Of a stretch of 64,000 nt of DNA, positions 13,005 to 27,498 are shown in pieces. The position numbers and the translations under genes are program-made. The DNA lies in contig CM076259.1 in assembly GCA_038380795.1 (NCBI GenBank), forward strand, positions 103,155,739 through 103,219,738, given 5' to 3'. Position 1 is the first letter of the stretch; each line of letters begins with the position of its first letter. This stretch comes from Pyrocephalus nanus. Lineage: Eukaryota; Chordata; Aves; Passeriformes; Tyrannidae. A model generated the notes under the pieces. The model ran no database searches. It was not told the origin of the DNA and saw only the letters and a list, made by a program, of their open reading frames with translations.

Positions 13005-15351
13005 CTGTGGTCTCTCACAGTATTCCCCTCCTGTCATAAGCATTTGCAACAAATGGATCCTCCAGTGTTTGTTAGCTGAACAGAGGACAAATGGAGGCCT
13101 GTGCTGTCCATCTTTAGTAGAGTCTCTGTTGGCTGCCAGCCTGCCATACTGTGCTCCTGACAGGAGAGCAAGCATTCAGGGTGTGAGATTCACAGGTGTT
13201 CTTTTCCTGTGGGGCTTCAGAGAAGGGGGAGTAAAGTTTTTGCCCAGCTGCTACTGCTGTTACAGGTCATGCTTGCTGATAATGGTGGGGGTGTGCTTAC
13301 CACATAACCTCACTGAAGCTGAACACACTCAGGGAGAGAGCAGGCAATCTAATTAATGGGGTCTGTTTCTTTCTCCTGTCTCCCACCTCTCTCTGAGTGT
13401 GGAAGCATGTTCAATAGATTATCATGCCTTGGAGCAGCTCTGTGTTTTATAAAATCCATATGTCAGAAAGGGCAAGATAAATGAAATCTTCTTTTTGCTT
13501 AAAAGAAAGAAGTAGTGAGGTCTGTGATGGTATTTTGTTGCTGCTAAGAGTCTGTTGCATGGTTTTCAGTCAGTGAGAAACCACCATGATGGATATATGC
13601 CCATAGAGTTATTTTATTTCCAGCAAGACATGTCTTTTGTTCTTCCCTTTCTGTTTAAACTGGGACATGCAGTTGAGATTTTTCCTTCATAGGGACATGC
13701 ATTTTTATTCATACTCACAAAATCCTCCAGAATAATTGACATCTCAAAACTGGTTGAAAATGGTAATCTAAGAAACTGCATGCCCAGCTCTAGAGATACA
13801 GGAAAAAGTGTACTGGGTTAGGTACCACAGTATTTTCTCTTCAGAGTACTCCCAGGCTATAAAACATATAGTTGTTCATCAGTTCCAACAATCACCATTC
13901 AGATTTTAGCCTCAACGTGATCCTTTTCAGTGTGACGGTGAAGCTGGTCTAAGACTGCTTTACATTTCATCAATAAACAAACAATAACGTAGCAGACCTT
14001 TGTCCACAAATAAAATGTGATGAGCCTTGTTTCTTTGACAGTTGCTTTAAAAACTGGATGTGAATGAACAACCCCAACAGAAAGTAAATTAAGGAAAGAT
14101 GGAGGTGATGGTTACAAAAAGAGAAATGCATAATGAAGAACAGATTACTTGGATAATTTGGAGTGAATCTGGAGGTCTTGTAGCTCCTGATGTACCTCAC
14201 TGGGCTGCAGAAAGCAGAGAAACACATATAATTATTTTTTCTATCATCTGTTTGTCAGGAGATGGATTTTTATTTATCAAAACTGGGTATGACCATATTT
14301 TGCGGGGTGTCCACAAACTCTAAATTTTGTGTCTACTTGGTATCATACTTTTCCCTGAAAACACGGTGCTTTGCCTCACTGCTTGGAGAATACAAAGACT
14401 GAAGGCTGCACAGTGAAGCATTGCTTCTTTCATCTCTAAGAAACTGATCTAGTTTGTCTAACATATCACCACAATGCCTTGATACATGAAGATTCTTTTT
14501 TTTTTTGTTTGCTTCTTCAAAATACCTTGTTCATTTTGTTTACATGAAGACTAAATTGATTAATTTAATTCTGAACATATTGAAATATTTTTTTAAACAG
14601 AAATCTTAAAAATAGAAGATATTTTGTTCTGGAAAGATAAGAATATTTCAAAAACTTCACAAATTATTTTTGGATGCTTTGAAGTTTTCCATAAGCAAAG
14701 AACTTTGTAAGTCCCTGTAAATTTGCAAAATACTTCTTTGGGGAATCTGCATTTGTGTAGAATAGAGTTTGGTTAAACAATCAAGTAAACCAGTTTTTTT
14801 TGCTTTATACAGCATACTGGTTTCAATACTAGTTTCATGCTAGTTATTTAAATCTGCAAACTAGAAGATTGCAGCAGATGAAATAGCATTATTATTTGGC
14901 AGAGAAAACATTGGTGTGCATTAACAGCATGAAATTACTTATAATTTACCACTAACACAAAACATTTTATATGCAAATGAATGTAAAAAAATAGACCTAC
15001 TTTACCCATGAATGATTTGATTCCTCTTAAGAATTATGCCTTTTATCTTAATTTCGTCTTCCTGCCATTTCTCACACAGAAATCTTTTCCTTTGCACTTA
15101 TCACTAGTCAGATCTTAAAACTACTTTTGTCAGTAACAGTGAATATTAGACTTACTCATCATAGTGCTAAATGAGAAAAACTTCATTTCAGAATGGAGAT
15201 TTGTATGTAGTGGATTACTTGCCCTTTTCACTATTGTCCTTGCAAGTTGCAGTTCTGCTTATATACCATGTGCCTTCCTGTCTTCAACCTGAGCTGGCTT
15301 CACTGCAGAGAAGGAAATCATGAAGTCCATGGCCAGATCAATAAAGTTAAC

Positions 15352-15398
15352 GAATTAAAGGGTTTCTATCAATATAGCTAAGGAATTAAAGGGTTTCT
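15352..15398 (+). repeat. Short local duplication, 16-bp unit
   Basis: The word gaattaaagggtttct occurs at 15352-15367 and 15383-15398, 31 bases apart. Confidence 0.8.
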
Positions 15399-15630
15399 GA
15401 TAGCTCATATAGATCATATTAAAAATGTGTTAGCAGATCTTTTACATCAAAATGCAGTGAACTCTGTGGTTTGCCAAAGGCAGTAAATATGTCTGTATGC
15501 AAAGGGTGAACGTCCTTCCTCTCACCACTCTCAAGAATCAGTTATGGGTCCTAGATACTTTTCTTAATTGTTTTATATTTCTTTGGAATGTTTGAAGGTT
15601 TGGGTGAGTACAAAATAAATGCCCTTATTC

Positions 15631-15700
15631 AGAGACTCATAGCATGGTTTGGGTTGGAAGGAGCTTTTATAAAAATCAAATCCCCTAGTTAAAAGCAGAC
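15631..15700 (-). mobile_element. CR1 3' terminal fragment
   Basis: The word atggtttgggttggaagga (15643-15661) is the CR1 3' end read from the opposite strand. About 70 bases are recognisable before similarity fades. Confidence 0.8.
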
Positions 15701-16579
15701 TGAATGAAAAGAGCTGTTACATTGTAAAATGTTTTAAAGAAGTAGTGTGCTTATAACAATTACTTAATTCCTTTAAAAAAAATATTTTAAACTGCCAGTT
15801 AGCTGTTTAAGACTTTGTGAAATGCTTGTAACTGAATATGTAACTAGTAGTTTCAATTGTGGAGAAATAAGAGCACTTGACTGACTAAGGACAAAATTAC
15901 ATGAGAAAATAGAAAAACAAAAAAGTAATGAGCACTTGGTGTTTCAGAGTCTGTTGATTGAATAAGAGTAAGAAGAATAGTTTATATAATTGCTCTATTA
16001 GTGCTACAAAGCATGACCAGGTCTTGGCTTTTTGATGTGTTGCTTGATTGTGCTGTAGAAAAAGAAGGACATTTTTCAAGAAAGGGTTTAATGATGATGA
16101 TTATGAATCTTTCCTAGGTTCTGCAGGGCTATAAGTATCATGCACCTGAGGTTTTTTTTAGTGACTGCAAACATTTAGGACAAATATTTACACTCTTTGA
16201 AACCGTTTGCCTTTTAATCAGTGTACGTTTAATAATTGCAGTAAATGATACTTGAGCTATCTTGGTTTTTGTTCTTATCTGCTTATTCTGTGTTTATGAA
16301 ACAGATGTGTTAGGATCATGCGTTATGCACTTCTAAATTACCCCATATGTTAGTGCTATTTGAAGGAGAGATAACCTTAGTGCTGGCATTTTGTGACGCT
16401 GGAAGAAGGGCCGTTAGAAATATATGTTGTAGGCAGATCTGATGAGGTATAAAGTTACATAAGGCACCTTCCGTATGACAAGCTGTGATATCAGTTGCTA
16501 GCAGCTTTGGGCTGGTAAGCTATCTGCCTCATCCTTTGTGGGATGTGTTCAGCCAAATGTTTTGGAGAATGAGGTTCAA

Positions 16580-16584
<5 letters not shown>

Positions 16585-16610
<26 letters not shown>
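16585..16610 (+). repeat. T26 homopolymer
   Basis: Uninterrupted run of 26 T; the longest mononucleotide run seen in the window. No retroposed body is recognised beside it. Confidence 0.95.
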
Positions 16611-18239
16611 AAACAACTTTGTAGACGAGGGCTGGAACTTTTCTTGGTGAATTTTGGTCCGCCACAAATTTTAAGGTGTGGTTTTGAAGTGGCTGCCATG
16701 TGCTGTGATATCCATGTGATGCTGTTTTGATTATTAATTTAAAATCTTCCTGAGGCTTCTTGAGAAATGAAAATTCTGTGACCTTTACTGTTTTCAGGCT
16801 TCTTGGTTAAAAGCAAAGAAATGATACTCAAGAAATAAATATGGAAGATGAAAGCACTGAAAAATAGTGAGGAACAGAATTATGCTAACCTGAGGTGATA
16901 TTAAGTCCATTTCTTAGCGGCCATATGACATTCTTGCCTAAAACCCCTCTGTTCAGCCTGTGAATAAGTGGAAAAAGCCTTTTTATTGCATTAGAGAGAA
17001 AACTTGTAATTACATCTCTGTGGTAGTTATCCATGTTACTGAGAGATATCAAATATAATTGAGAAGTTGCCCTTTTTTACACATAATTTATTACTCAGTA
17101 CAGCCATCTAGACTATAAAATTTGTCTTTTCAAAAGGTTGCTTTTTTTTCCCTTCCTTAAAATACAGTATTTGTGTGTGTAATGACAGATATTTACCAAA
17201 TAAAAATAAACCTTTACCTTCTGCAGTTTATACAGTCAATGGTTGCCTTGTGCAGAGAGGCAGTAGAAATTAATTGATGTAAGCACTGCTATCTGCTCTG
17301 CCTGCCTGGTGAGGATACTGTTTTTATTTTCTCTTTGGCTCCAAGCACCAGTATTAGCAGTAGTATCTTCAGTTCCCATCTCGTGTCTCTTCAGTAAGAG
17401 TTAGCACTGGTCACTACATGCCTTTTTGTCCCCTGGTTTCCAGCAGCTTTCTGGGCTGAAAAGAAGAAATAGTGATTTAGGGAGGTAGGCAGTGGGGCCA
17501 CATTCTGATTTCTCTGTTTTGGAGTGTTTGTAAGAGTCAAACAGTGTCATTGAACTTGATATAGTATTTGTGCTTGGAGACGCAGAGGTATTCATGGTTG
17601 CATAAAAGTTGTGATTGAGACTTCTCTTTTGGGGGATTTCTGGATTTGTTAATGGGACTGTGGCTATGTCTGCATTGCATGTTGCAATGTGTTTAGATCT
17701 GAGCTTGGCTTTTTTAGTTAGCTGAGACATCTTTGCTCTTGCAGTGGGCAGTATAAAAATACCCTAAAACTAAAGGCCTTGGCAGCTTCTAGACACTGTG
17801 TCTGAGCCAGCAGAGATAGTTAGCACTGTATGAATTAGGAACACTTTACTTTTTTAGCTTTGCTGACAGTGTCAGACACACTTCCCTGCCAGTAAGTCAA
17901 GTGAATTTAACACGGGAAAGAGATGAAATGAGGTCTGATTTTTTTATTATTATTAATTTATTTTTTTAAATTTTCATTGAGGGAAACAGGGAACACAACT
18001 AATGAACATTCATCATACTAATCCAAGACAATTTTGCTTTACTTCCCCATGGAATTACTGCACTCTCTTTCTACCCTTGTGGTGCTGGTGCAAGGGTGGG
18101 CTGGCAGAGGGACTAGGCTGGCTCTTCTCACAAAAAAACTGAGCAAAACTCATCAGTGGTGATTAGAGCTGCTGCTTGTCAGCATGTGAAGAAAAGAGCT
18201 ACAATTCATCACTCACACTGTCATGTAAAGCCACAGAAA

Positions 18240-18560
18240 AGTAATTAGCAGGTAAGATGTCTATTAATAGCTCCCACCACCTTTAGTTCGAACACCTGCT
18301 GACAAGCTATTACTCTGTGTAGCTTAAATTCATCAAGTTCTTGTTTTATGATTGCCAGAAGAGACTCCATTAGAGCCATTTCGGTTGAGGCAGGGTGTCT
18401 GAAGAAACTCTTGCCCTGTGGCCTCTCGTTGAGACAGCGGATGTGTAGACTTGCATCCCTTCTCGTAATCTCTACAAGCATGCAGAGATTTCTTTGTGCT
18501 TCTTTCAATGACTGTGAATTGGTTTTGGCTAATGAAAGCATAACTTGTGTTAGTGCTGGC
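18240..18560. other. Candidate conserved non-coding stretch (or unrecognised exon)
   Basis: This about 320-base stretch has balanced composition and no simple repeats, and it is open in several frames on both strands. One - strand frame (18245-18541) reads 98 codons, including KQELDEFKLHRVIACQQVFE. I recognise no protein family in it and see no convincing splice-site pair, so I do not call a gene. Its complexity stands out from the AT-rich surroundings. Confidence 0.25.
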
Positions 18561-21500
18561 TAAATGCAGACTAGGGGAAAACAAAGAACTGTCTCCTTTG
18601 CCTGGAATTATATTCTTACAGTACTTGAAAATAAACGCAGTGCATTTCTAAGAAAACCATATTGTTAATAGTGTATTATCACATATAATGTATGATTACA
18701 TTGGGCAGTTTTTATTTAAGCAGTCCTTTTTCACAACATGAGACCGTCCACTTTTAATGTGGGCCAGAAATATTAGTGATAAAAAAAGTGGGGATTTTGT
18801 TACCTTGGCTGATGTTTTAGGATCCTTCTACTAGAAGGCTTCAATAAACACAGCAGCCCAAAAATATATTTTGCCTGAAATTTATCTCTGTATTTTCAAT
18901 CTCTGGCTTTATCTGTCTCATATTACAAGTGGAGGCTTTACCAACGTCAGTGCCATCCTTATAAGACTAAATTTTATATGTAGCTTAGGCTGAAATTTTA
19001 TGTTCAAGAACACACACATACACATTTGATGAATATGCATGAAAATAGGCTTTGTGTCTTTTAACACTGCCTCTTCCTTTCCTCATATCTGATGGTGAAA
19101 AAAAAAAAAAGAAAAAGTGTGTAGCTTTGGGTGGCTATGACTTAGATGATGACAAGAAGCCACTAAGCTTTTGTAGGAGCTGGTTTTCTGAAGAAGCATA
19201 TACAAGAAGGCAGCCCGTTTTCCTGTTGAATAAAAAAATCTGAGTGTTGCTTTTCTTGGTCTGCAGTGTTCAATATCGCAGGTTTTCTTTTTTGTTGGTG
19301 CTTTACTTTTCTGGTGGGACTGGAGGTCTGTCTGTGTGCTGCCTGCCAAGGCTCCTGCTGGGGAGGGCACGTCACTCCAGCACAGGCTGGGAACCAGCAC
19401 CCGCCTGTCCGAGCAGATGAGGTACACACAAGGTGACAAAGTGGGGGATGGCAAAAGACAGGGAGTTAAATAATTTGGGGTTGTTGAGGAGCATTGGGAT
19501 GCAGCCTGCGCCTCCCCCAGCCATGGACCCTATGTGGGGCTGGTCTGGGGAGGCAAGCAGGGACTTGGCTCCTTCCTCGTGCACAGCCCTACCTTAGTTT
19601 TATATTTGTATAATTGCACTCAGCTTCTTAGGAACATAGCCCTGAATTTAAAAATTCAGCATTTCAGTGTATTGGACAGAAGGCAGCCCCAGAGAAGCCC
19701 TGTGTCCAGCCTGCAGTTTGTGGTCTTACTGCCTTACTTTGAAGGATGTGAGTGTCATGTTGCGTGGGGCTCACTTAGGGTGGGGTTTTGCTTTGCCTGA
19801 TCTGTAAGACGTTTTTGGTAACTTATCATTTGTCCAGGATATCTTTGATTTGTTTCTTCCCCCATTAATTTTGCCAAAGTGAGCTAGATGCTCAAGAAGC
19901 AGAATGAAGTAAGGACAAACCTGCTATTTTTTTCAAACTTACTCCTACCCACTCCTCTGTCTCCTTCAGGCTTCCTCAGCCAGAGCAACCACAGAGAACT
20001 GCAGAAGAAAACAGACTTATTTTTATCTATTCATCCCTTTACTTCGGACTGATTTAATAAGTTATTAGTTATGAGCCATTTAGCTGCATAATAAAGTATG
20101 TTTTACTTTTCAATCCCAATTAATTGTTTTCATCTTGTAATTTTTTATTTATAACCTAATTTTATCTGTTGTATAATTGCTCTTGAATATTTACATGGTA
20201 GAAAAGTCACTGCCCAAACATACAATTTGTCTAATTGGGAACCAAATGTGGAGGCAGAGGACAGTGCCTGTGCAGAAACTGTGCAGTTGAGAAGCATGCC
20301 TGCAAAGCCTTCTTTGCTCAAAACAGGGATGGTCACAGAAGTTCCAGGAGTGGTTTTTAAAACACCTTAGTGTATGGTCACTGCTGAATTCTGCAGTGCA
20401 TCCTCTGTTTCCAAAAAATGGTGGTGGTTCTAGCAGCTCCCTCAGAAAGTGCATTTGTTTTACAGGCACAAGGAGCTGGCTGGGAGATGGCAGACAAGCC
20501 CTGTGCTGTAGTCTCTCCCTGCTGTGATGATCTCTCATTGGCTTGGGAGTGGATGTTGTGGGAGGGCTGGGGGCTCAGCAGGACTCGTTTCTGTATAATG
20601 TTCATGCAGCCCCTGTGTCATTAAAGAGGATTAAATTCATTTACTAGATGGTTTGGATTAGGAGTGTGACAACTGCTGTAAACAATCACCACCTCACCAC
20701 CTGCCCAATTCTTATAGAAAAGAGGTGAGTAAGCTTCAGCAGTCTTAAATTAGCATTGGCAAGTTTATCTCTTCTCCCATCTCTTCTTGTGGACAGATTA
20801 GCACGGAGACCAAACCGGTGGCATAGGAGGAGGGCTGGGGAGGACAGGGAGGGTCATTCAGAAGTAGATTTTTCTGTGTGCATCTGAGGAGCTTTGCACA
20901 TCCTACCTGATCATCATTTGTGGTAGGAAATGGTCCACCTTCCATAGTAAGTTGTCCTTTCCTTTGCCAACTGAACAAGTTGTCAGCACCCAGTGTTATC
21001 AGCCTGTGATGTGGTTAAAGTGAGGAGCACCTTCAGAATTCCATAACTGTCTAGAGGAGTACTAAACTCAAGTCTGTGCAATTGCTTATTCCTTTGCAAA
21101 GGCAAAATAAGACCTCTTTTGTAATAACTTTATTACTCTCTGCATGAGTGAGGAAAACAAATCTATTATAGAAATAACAAATCATGCATCTTGCTATATT
21201 ATATTGTAATTGAACATTAAATCAGGGCATTCTCTAGTGCTGTTTTGGTAACATTTGTACTTGTGAAGGATTTCCAAGTACTATTTGTTAATATTTCTGA
21301 ATAATTATGTCTCTGCTGCACAGCTGAGGAACTTAAGAAATTGTCTCTTAAATGGAAACAAAGTTAAGAATTTGATGTTAAATGGGCAGCATAGAGGTTG
21401 AGCAGGGCAGTATTGTGTTCTCTAGTCTGTGATTCTGATGGTCCTTTAGTGACAGAAAGAATAAAAATGAGGTGCTGAATGTACTTCCATCTCTGAAACC

Positions 21501-21650
21501 AACAAAACCAATTTAGTGTCGCACCGTGTCCACACTGCGTGCTTTTGCTAGTTGCAAGCCCTCATGCCAAGTGTGATCTTGGGAATTATTGTAAGGACAC
21601 GGGGACTGATCCCTAACCATCATATCTACTGAGAGAACCATCTGATCAAG

Positions 21651-21757
21651 CTCAGGTTAGATGGGGCTCTGAGCAACTTGGTCTTACCCGTGGAAGGGAG
21701 AAGTGGAACTAGATTATCTTTAAGGTCCTTTCCAACCCAAACTGTTTTATGATTCTG
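21651..21757 (+). mobile_element. CR1 3' terminal fragment
   Basis: Words characteristic of the sense CR1 3' end occur in order: atggggctctgagcaactt, gaactagattatcttt, aaggtcctttccaacccaaa, then ttatgattctgtg. Only the terminal hundred bases or so remain. Confidence 0.9.
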
Positions 21758-22052
21758 TGTTTTACTGAGAGTGATGCACTGCTTTGAAAAACAGTCTTCC
21801 AGACTAGGTTTTTTTCTTCTTTTTGAGATGTTTTTCTCAGTGCACTTAAAATGAGCTGAAAGATCACTCATAATTTTGCTCTTCTTTTGTTCTGTTTTTA
21901 TGCACTTCAGAAACAGAACATGCTATACATTTGAAAACTACTGAGTGGGTGTACTTCTGCCTAATTATTAGGAATGGTTAAGTTTTGATGTAGAAGAACA
22001 GTCTTGGTGTTCTTGGTACTCCCTTCTGTACTTCGACATCTGTAAAGCTAAC

Positions 22053-22074
22053 TTTTTTTTTTTTTTTTTTTTTT
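22053..22074 (+). promoter_or_regulatory. CNKSR2: T22 polypyrimidine tract of the exon 22083-22285 acceptor
   Basis: An unbroken run of 22 T followed by aaatgcag and the exon. It is both the polypyrimidine tract expected for U2AF binding and a homopolymer liable to change length. Confidence 0.8.
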
Positions 22075-22076
22075 AA

Positions 22077-22286
<210 letters not shown>

Positions 22287-25200
22287 TAAAAACTCCCAAA
22301 TGTGTCACAAGTAACACACACATGCACAAACCCCAGCTTCTTTACAAAATGTAATGTAGACATTGAATGGAAGCAGAATTCATTTACGTATTCTGTGGAG
22401 ATTTTTGTACCAATTGTTTTTGTTATGTCAGCATGCAGTTCAGATAGCAGTTCAGTGCAATACCTCCAAATGCACTGAAACCCTGCACATCTGGAAATAC
22501 AATAAATCAACAGGATGAGATATTTAGGTTTTATATGTATTTTTTATTAATATAGAACAATCCTTTGACATGCACAACTCAGATTCATTGCTCTGATACT
22601 ACCAAGTTCACAAAACTGTAATCATACTTTTCATTACATAAGTGTCAATATATAGTTTCAGAATGTACGTGTGTAAAAACATGCATGTTGTGTTTTAGGT
22701 TTTTTAAATGGCAGTGAAATACCTCCGAAATTGTAGAGGCAATAGGAACTGTGTTTGTTACACTTTTACCTCTGTTACCTAGGAAGTATTTGGGACCAGG
22801 ACGTAAGTGCTCCCCTTTGCTCCCCATTTGTAGTGATGTTTTTCTAATTATAACAAGAGTAATAAGTAATATGGAGGCATTTAAGATGATCATTGAAACT
22901 CCTGAAGTGGTTAAAATTAGTTTGTCCGTATATCTTTATAAAATGCACCACAATGAACTTCCATCAGCAAAATTAAAATGCTTATCTTGATTTAAAGGTG
23001 TATCTTATATTGTAACCAACAGCTGAATTTTTGTTCAGTGTGAGCTTTGTGTAACTTTTAAAATCCAACAGAATTATTTGGTTTTACTGCTGTATGTTTT
23101 TTGTTTCATTTTCCTGAGGAAAACTGGCTTCTGTCCCATAAATGATTTCCATATGAATGGTTTAGGTGAGGCATGAGTCTTTTCCATTTCTTAAGCCGAA
23201 CAGCAAGCTCTTTGTTTTGGTCAGGCGATTGCAGCTACCATTGCTCCTTTTTTTCTATTCCCTTTCTACCTTTCCCCAAGTTTCAAACCTAGAGTACCCA
23301 AAGTTGGCTCCTACATTTCTGTTTAGATATTTAACATTAAATTTGCAGAGAATTAATGTAATCTCATGGAAAGAATCTAGTATTGAATCTTGAAAAATGG
23401 AGAGTAAATTTTTAGCTCTGTGTCTAAAGTGTTATTAATTGGAATACCCATTTTCTCCCTGAAAAATAATTTTTGGCAGAGAACATTCTGGGCTTTAAAA
23501 CAGAAAGAACGGTAGAAAAATGTGGTTTTTCTTGTGTAGACAGATCAGGTTTTGCCACTTCTTTCTATTTAGAAATAACCTTGGTTGTTTTTCTCACTGG
23601 ACCTGTGGCCATGAATAAAGACTGTTAGTTACAAAGTTGAGGTTCTTTTTGTCACTGTACTACTGTGCACTGCATGTACTTTTACATTTAGTTGAAATGA
23701 TAGCTGATCAGACCCAGGAGTTCCAAGAAGTTAAAAATGAGGGCAATCCTGGTGGAAGCCTGCTTTTAGCAATTCTGTCTTTAGTGTCCAAATAAGGCTT
23801 CAAATTTCTAGGAAATTTCTTTTGAAGATCTATGTAACTTTAACACCTGGTTCTAGCAAATATTTCCTGAAATACTTTAAGACTTTTCTGATTTATGAGC
23901 ATCTGGGTATATTGGTAAGGTTTTTTCTTTCTTCTTTGTGAAGTCCCCAAGTTAGAATGAAGGCAGGTCAGTGACTGCATTTTTCTCAAGAAGTGGGAAC
24001 ATGTGGAGATCAATATGATTCTGCTTATTATATGCCTTCTGAAAAGGTATTGGGGCCACTAGGGGGAGATAGAAAGATTTTAAAAAATAATTATTTAAAG
24101 TAAGGAACATGGATTTACTTTTATTTTGCACTGTTACTATTAAATCTGGGCCACAAATCTTAGTTTTTTGGTTGGTTTCTAGTACCAGTTTCATCTCTGA
24201 TGTTTGAAAGAGTAGAGCAAACCATTAGGAGGAATGGAGTGACTCTTAGGGTTGTCCACCCCATTGTAACAGCTCCACTAGGCTGCCCCTGTGCAGTGGT
24301 TTTTTAGGTCATGTCTGGGAAAAGCATCTTGCAGCAGCTTCAACTTGCATAGAAATGCAATGATGTGTTTTTTATGTGTAGGGAATAGTGATGACTCCAT
24401 ACAGATTGTGCTTCACTTGTCGCTCTAGTGAGTTCTCTTTTTATGATGTTTCTGTGGGACACTTACAATCTAAAAGGACTTTGTTAGGCCAGGCACAATT
24501 ATCAAAAGGACTGTGAGAGTCATGATTTGCTGAGTGACTTTCACTGTGGCTCTTTCAGGGCCAGTCCAAGGACACTCTTTGTTCCAGGTCTCTGCCTGGA
24601 GCAGTCCTACTTCCAGATGTATGTCAGAAATTGAGTTTTACTGAAAATTAGGGTAGATTTTATTGCCAGGCCTTAAAAGTCTTTTGGTTTAATTTCATTT
24701 AGGAGCTGGAAAACTTAGTAGAGAATTCTAGCTATTTTCAAAAGAGGTTGGCTGATGATTTTGAGGAGCATGAAACAACTCTTCAATAATGTCCTGTAAA
24801 GAAGCTGTCATCACACTGATAGATTATGTCCTTAAACTAATTTTAACTTCCTGTTATTTTCTCAGCATGCAAAACCTATCCTCTTCACAGCTTAATAATG
24901 TTTTATTTTATACACATGCCCTAATCTTAAAATTCTTCCAAGTGAATTCCCTGACAAGATTGATACTTGCTTGAGAAACTGTGAGTCTTCTCTGAAAGTA
25001 TGATGCGTTTCTACACGGCAGTTAACATAGCTCTTAGGCTGATGGAAAGCCACACTGGAGACCATAGCAACAAACTACTTACTTGATGTTCAAATCAACT
25101 TGGCATCAATATATCTCCAGTGATACTTCTCAGGAATTAGAGTATAATATATTCTGTCTTCTAGATTTACAGTTAAATAATTGGTATTCTCTTCAGTCTT

Positions 25201-26755
25201 TGCTCCCGTAATTCATTAGAGTTGTATTCTTTGGAATAGTAATATGTGCCACCTTTCTTAATCCTGCTTTTTCTCTGATGTGTTAGGTTCCTGGAAATTC
25301 TCCTATCTTTTTAGGGCTGATACACTCCATCCTGGGAAGGAATTTTTTAAAAAATGTTTAATTAAAGTAGGATTACTCTTTTGAGTTCAGTACTCTGAAT
25401 TCACAATGTGAACGTGTCACGACTTTGTGACATAAAGCTGTTTCTAGCCTCATAAAAGTATTTTTTTTCTGTACACTAGTATGTCCAGTAGTATCTGCAC
25501 ATTTAATTGGAATTGAAATTAGACATATTTATTTCTGTTAATCCCAGGTAAGGTTTTGTTCTTAAAGCACACAGTTAAAATTAATCTGAAAATCACTTTT
25601 CGAAAGTATTGCTTCTTGCAGGTAAAGCTCATTACTGTAAGTCTTGACTGGGAAGAACTGTAATGCTTTTTGTGGAAGAGCAAGGATCCTGAGAGAACAT
25701 GAACTGGGGTGACTTTTGGTGGCAGCTACATTAGCTCTGTCTCTTTCTGTTTCTCTCCTTGCTCTGCCAGCCCAGGCTTCTGCTGATGTCATCTTCCAGG
25801 TTCTTCTTGGTTTGATATGTTCTTTTCATTCACCTCCGCCACACTTTGGTTGTCTTTGCCAACCAGAGTCCTTGGTAATCTGTATTTCCTGCATACTGCT
25901 CTAAGTAAGAAAAAAATTCTTAGTTATGCTTCTGGGCTTCCTTTTCCTGCCTGCTCTGGAGTGTTTGGGCCATGTTACCTGAAGCAAGAACTCCTCATAC
26001 CATGTATCTTGTGCAGTATCAAGAAGAATATTTTAAAGCTTGGCAATAGGAACAATATCTGTATAAACTACAAACACATACTTAGCGGATAGGAGTGAGG
26101 AAGGGTTGGTTGCTTTTAGGGCTTTATTTGAGTCTTCATTAAAGACAGCCAAGATAAAGTGGTAGTTTATTTTTCTCCTAAGAGTTTAAGAAAATATAAT
26201 CTACTTCCCATGAGATAACTGCCACAACATTTTGCGTCTGTTGTTGTGTCACAGCTTTTAATGGTTGTGAAATAGGATTTGTCAGGGACCACTGGATTTT
26301 TTTAGTGTACTGTTTGACTCAGCCATCTGTGTGGGCAGTGATTCAATATGTCTTTCACAGAAACTCTCCTGTAGCCCTTGTTTTTCACACTAGCACTATG
26401 CCCCATTTGGAAATAAAAAACTTAAATAGTGCCTGCAGATTACACTGAAGTCTAAGGAGCAGGAACAAAGATCTCGTGGAGATAGATTTTGTATTCAAGT
26501 CTTTCAGTGCTATGGCCAGAGAAAAGCTAGCAGGCAGGCTGACAAATGTGCATCAGTCTGATTAATTTACCACTGCTGTCTAGATTCATGATACATGGAC
26601 AGAATGGAACAAGAAGATGAACAAAAAAAATGACTGTAAATAGAAATTGTTGGTTATATAAAATATAGGGTAAAATTTCTGACAGAAGTAACAAAATGAA
26701 AAATTTCAGTGTAAAGGCCTTTCTAGCAAATCTAGGTCTGCTTTTAGGGCAATGC

Positions 26756-26769
26756 GGGGGGAGGGGGGG
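26756..26769 (+). repeat. G-rich tract
   Basis: Two long G runs (6 and 7) split by a single A. It could in principle form a G-quadruplex; no other signal is nearby. Confidence 0.7.
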
Positions 26770-27460
26770 ATTGTGTGTAATCCTTTAACTTCTAAACCCC
26801 AGGTGGGCAAATCATTTTGGCGGGGGCTTAAATGTATTAGTATTCTGTGAAGCACTTATGTGTATACATAAATCTTATAAAGCAAGGCTAAAATCTGTGC
26901 CTGAAGTTAAGGACATTTGAATGCTTCAGTGGTTGACAGCAGAACTGGCCCTCCAAGCCTCAAGCTGTGAGCTCTGCTGCATCAGAGATGTGCAGCCTGC
27001 AATGATGTAAACACTCTTTGTTTATGACTGAACAATTCTAGGTGTTCGGCTTCAGTGCACCCTTTAAGGCTGCTTTGTATGAAAGCATTGTGGTAGCAGA
27101 ACACGTTCCCCACTCCAAAATGGATCTCCCTCTTTTCACCATGGTGATATAGTCAGTGCATACGTTTTCTTCCACTATAGGTAAAATGTGCTCAGCTGAA
27201 TTTCTTTGTCTCGTTGTTTTTGGTGAATGAGCCTTGGTGATGTTTATGGTGTGACTATTTTGTAGTTTTGACTTAAAAGGAACATTGTTTGCAAGCCCAT
27301 AACTTCTTACTTACAAAGAAAGCATTACTGGTTTAGATTCTCCTTTATAACAGACTTCATACAGTCCTGTTAAGTGTGCTTGGTTATTGCTTGTCCTGAC
27401 AGGGTAAATCTGGCTTGCACACAAGATGGTGGGAATAAACAAATGAAAACCTAAGCGAAA

Positions 27461-27498
27461 AGAAACAAAAGAATTCAGCAGAAACAAAAGAACTCAGC
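27461..27498 (+). repeat. Tandem duplication, 2 x 19 bp
   Basis: agaaacaaaagaattcagc is followed immediately by agaaacaaaagaactcagc, one mismatch in 19. Confidence 0.9.

Noticed and set aside
12979..13356. 125-codon open frame on the + strand
   Set aside because: Composition is irregular, it begins within a GGGT repeat, and it has no family match or splice context.
19083..19454. 123-codon open frame on the - strand next to an A13 run
   Set aside because: It ends in a poly-Phe stretch from the homopolymer and has no recognisable domain; the GC-richer 19300-19550 patch has too few CpG for an island.
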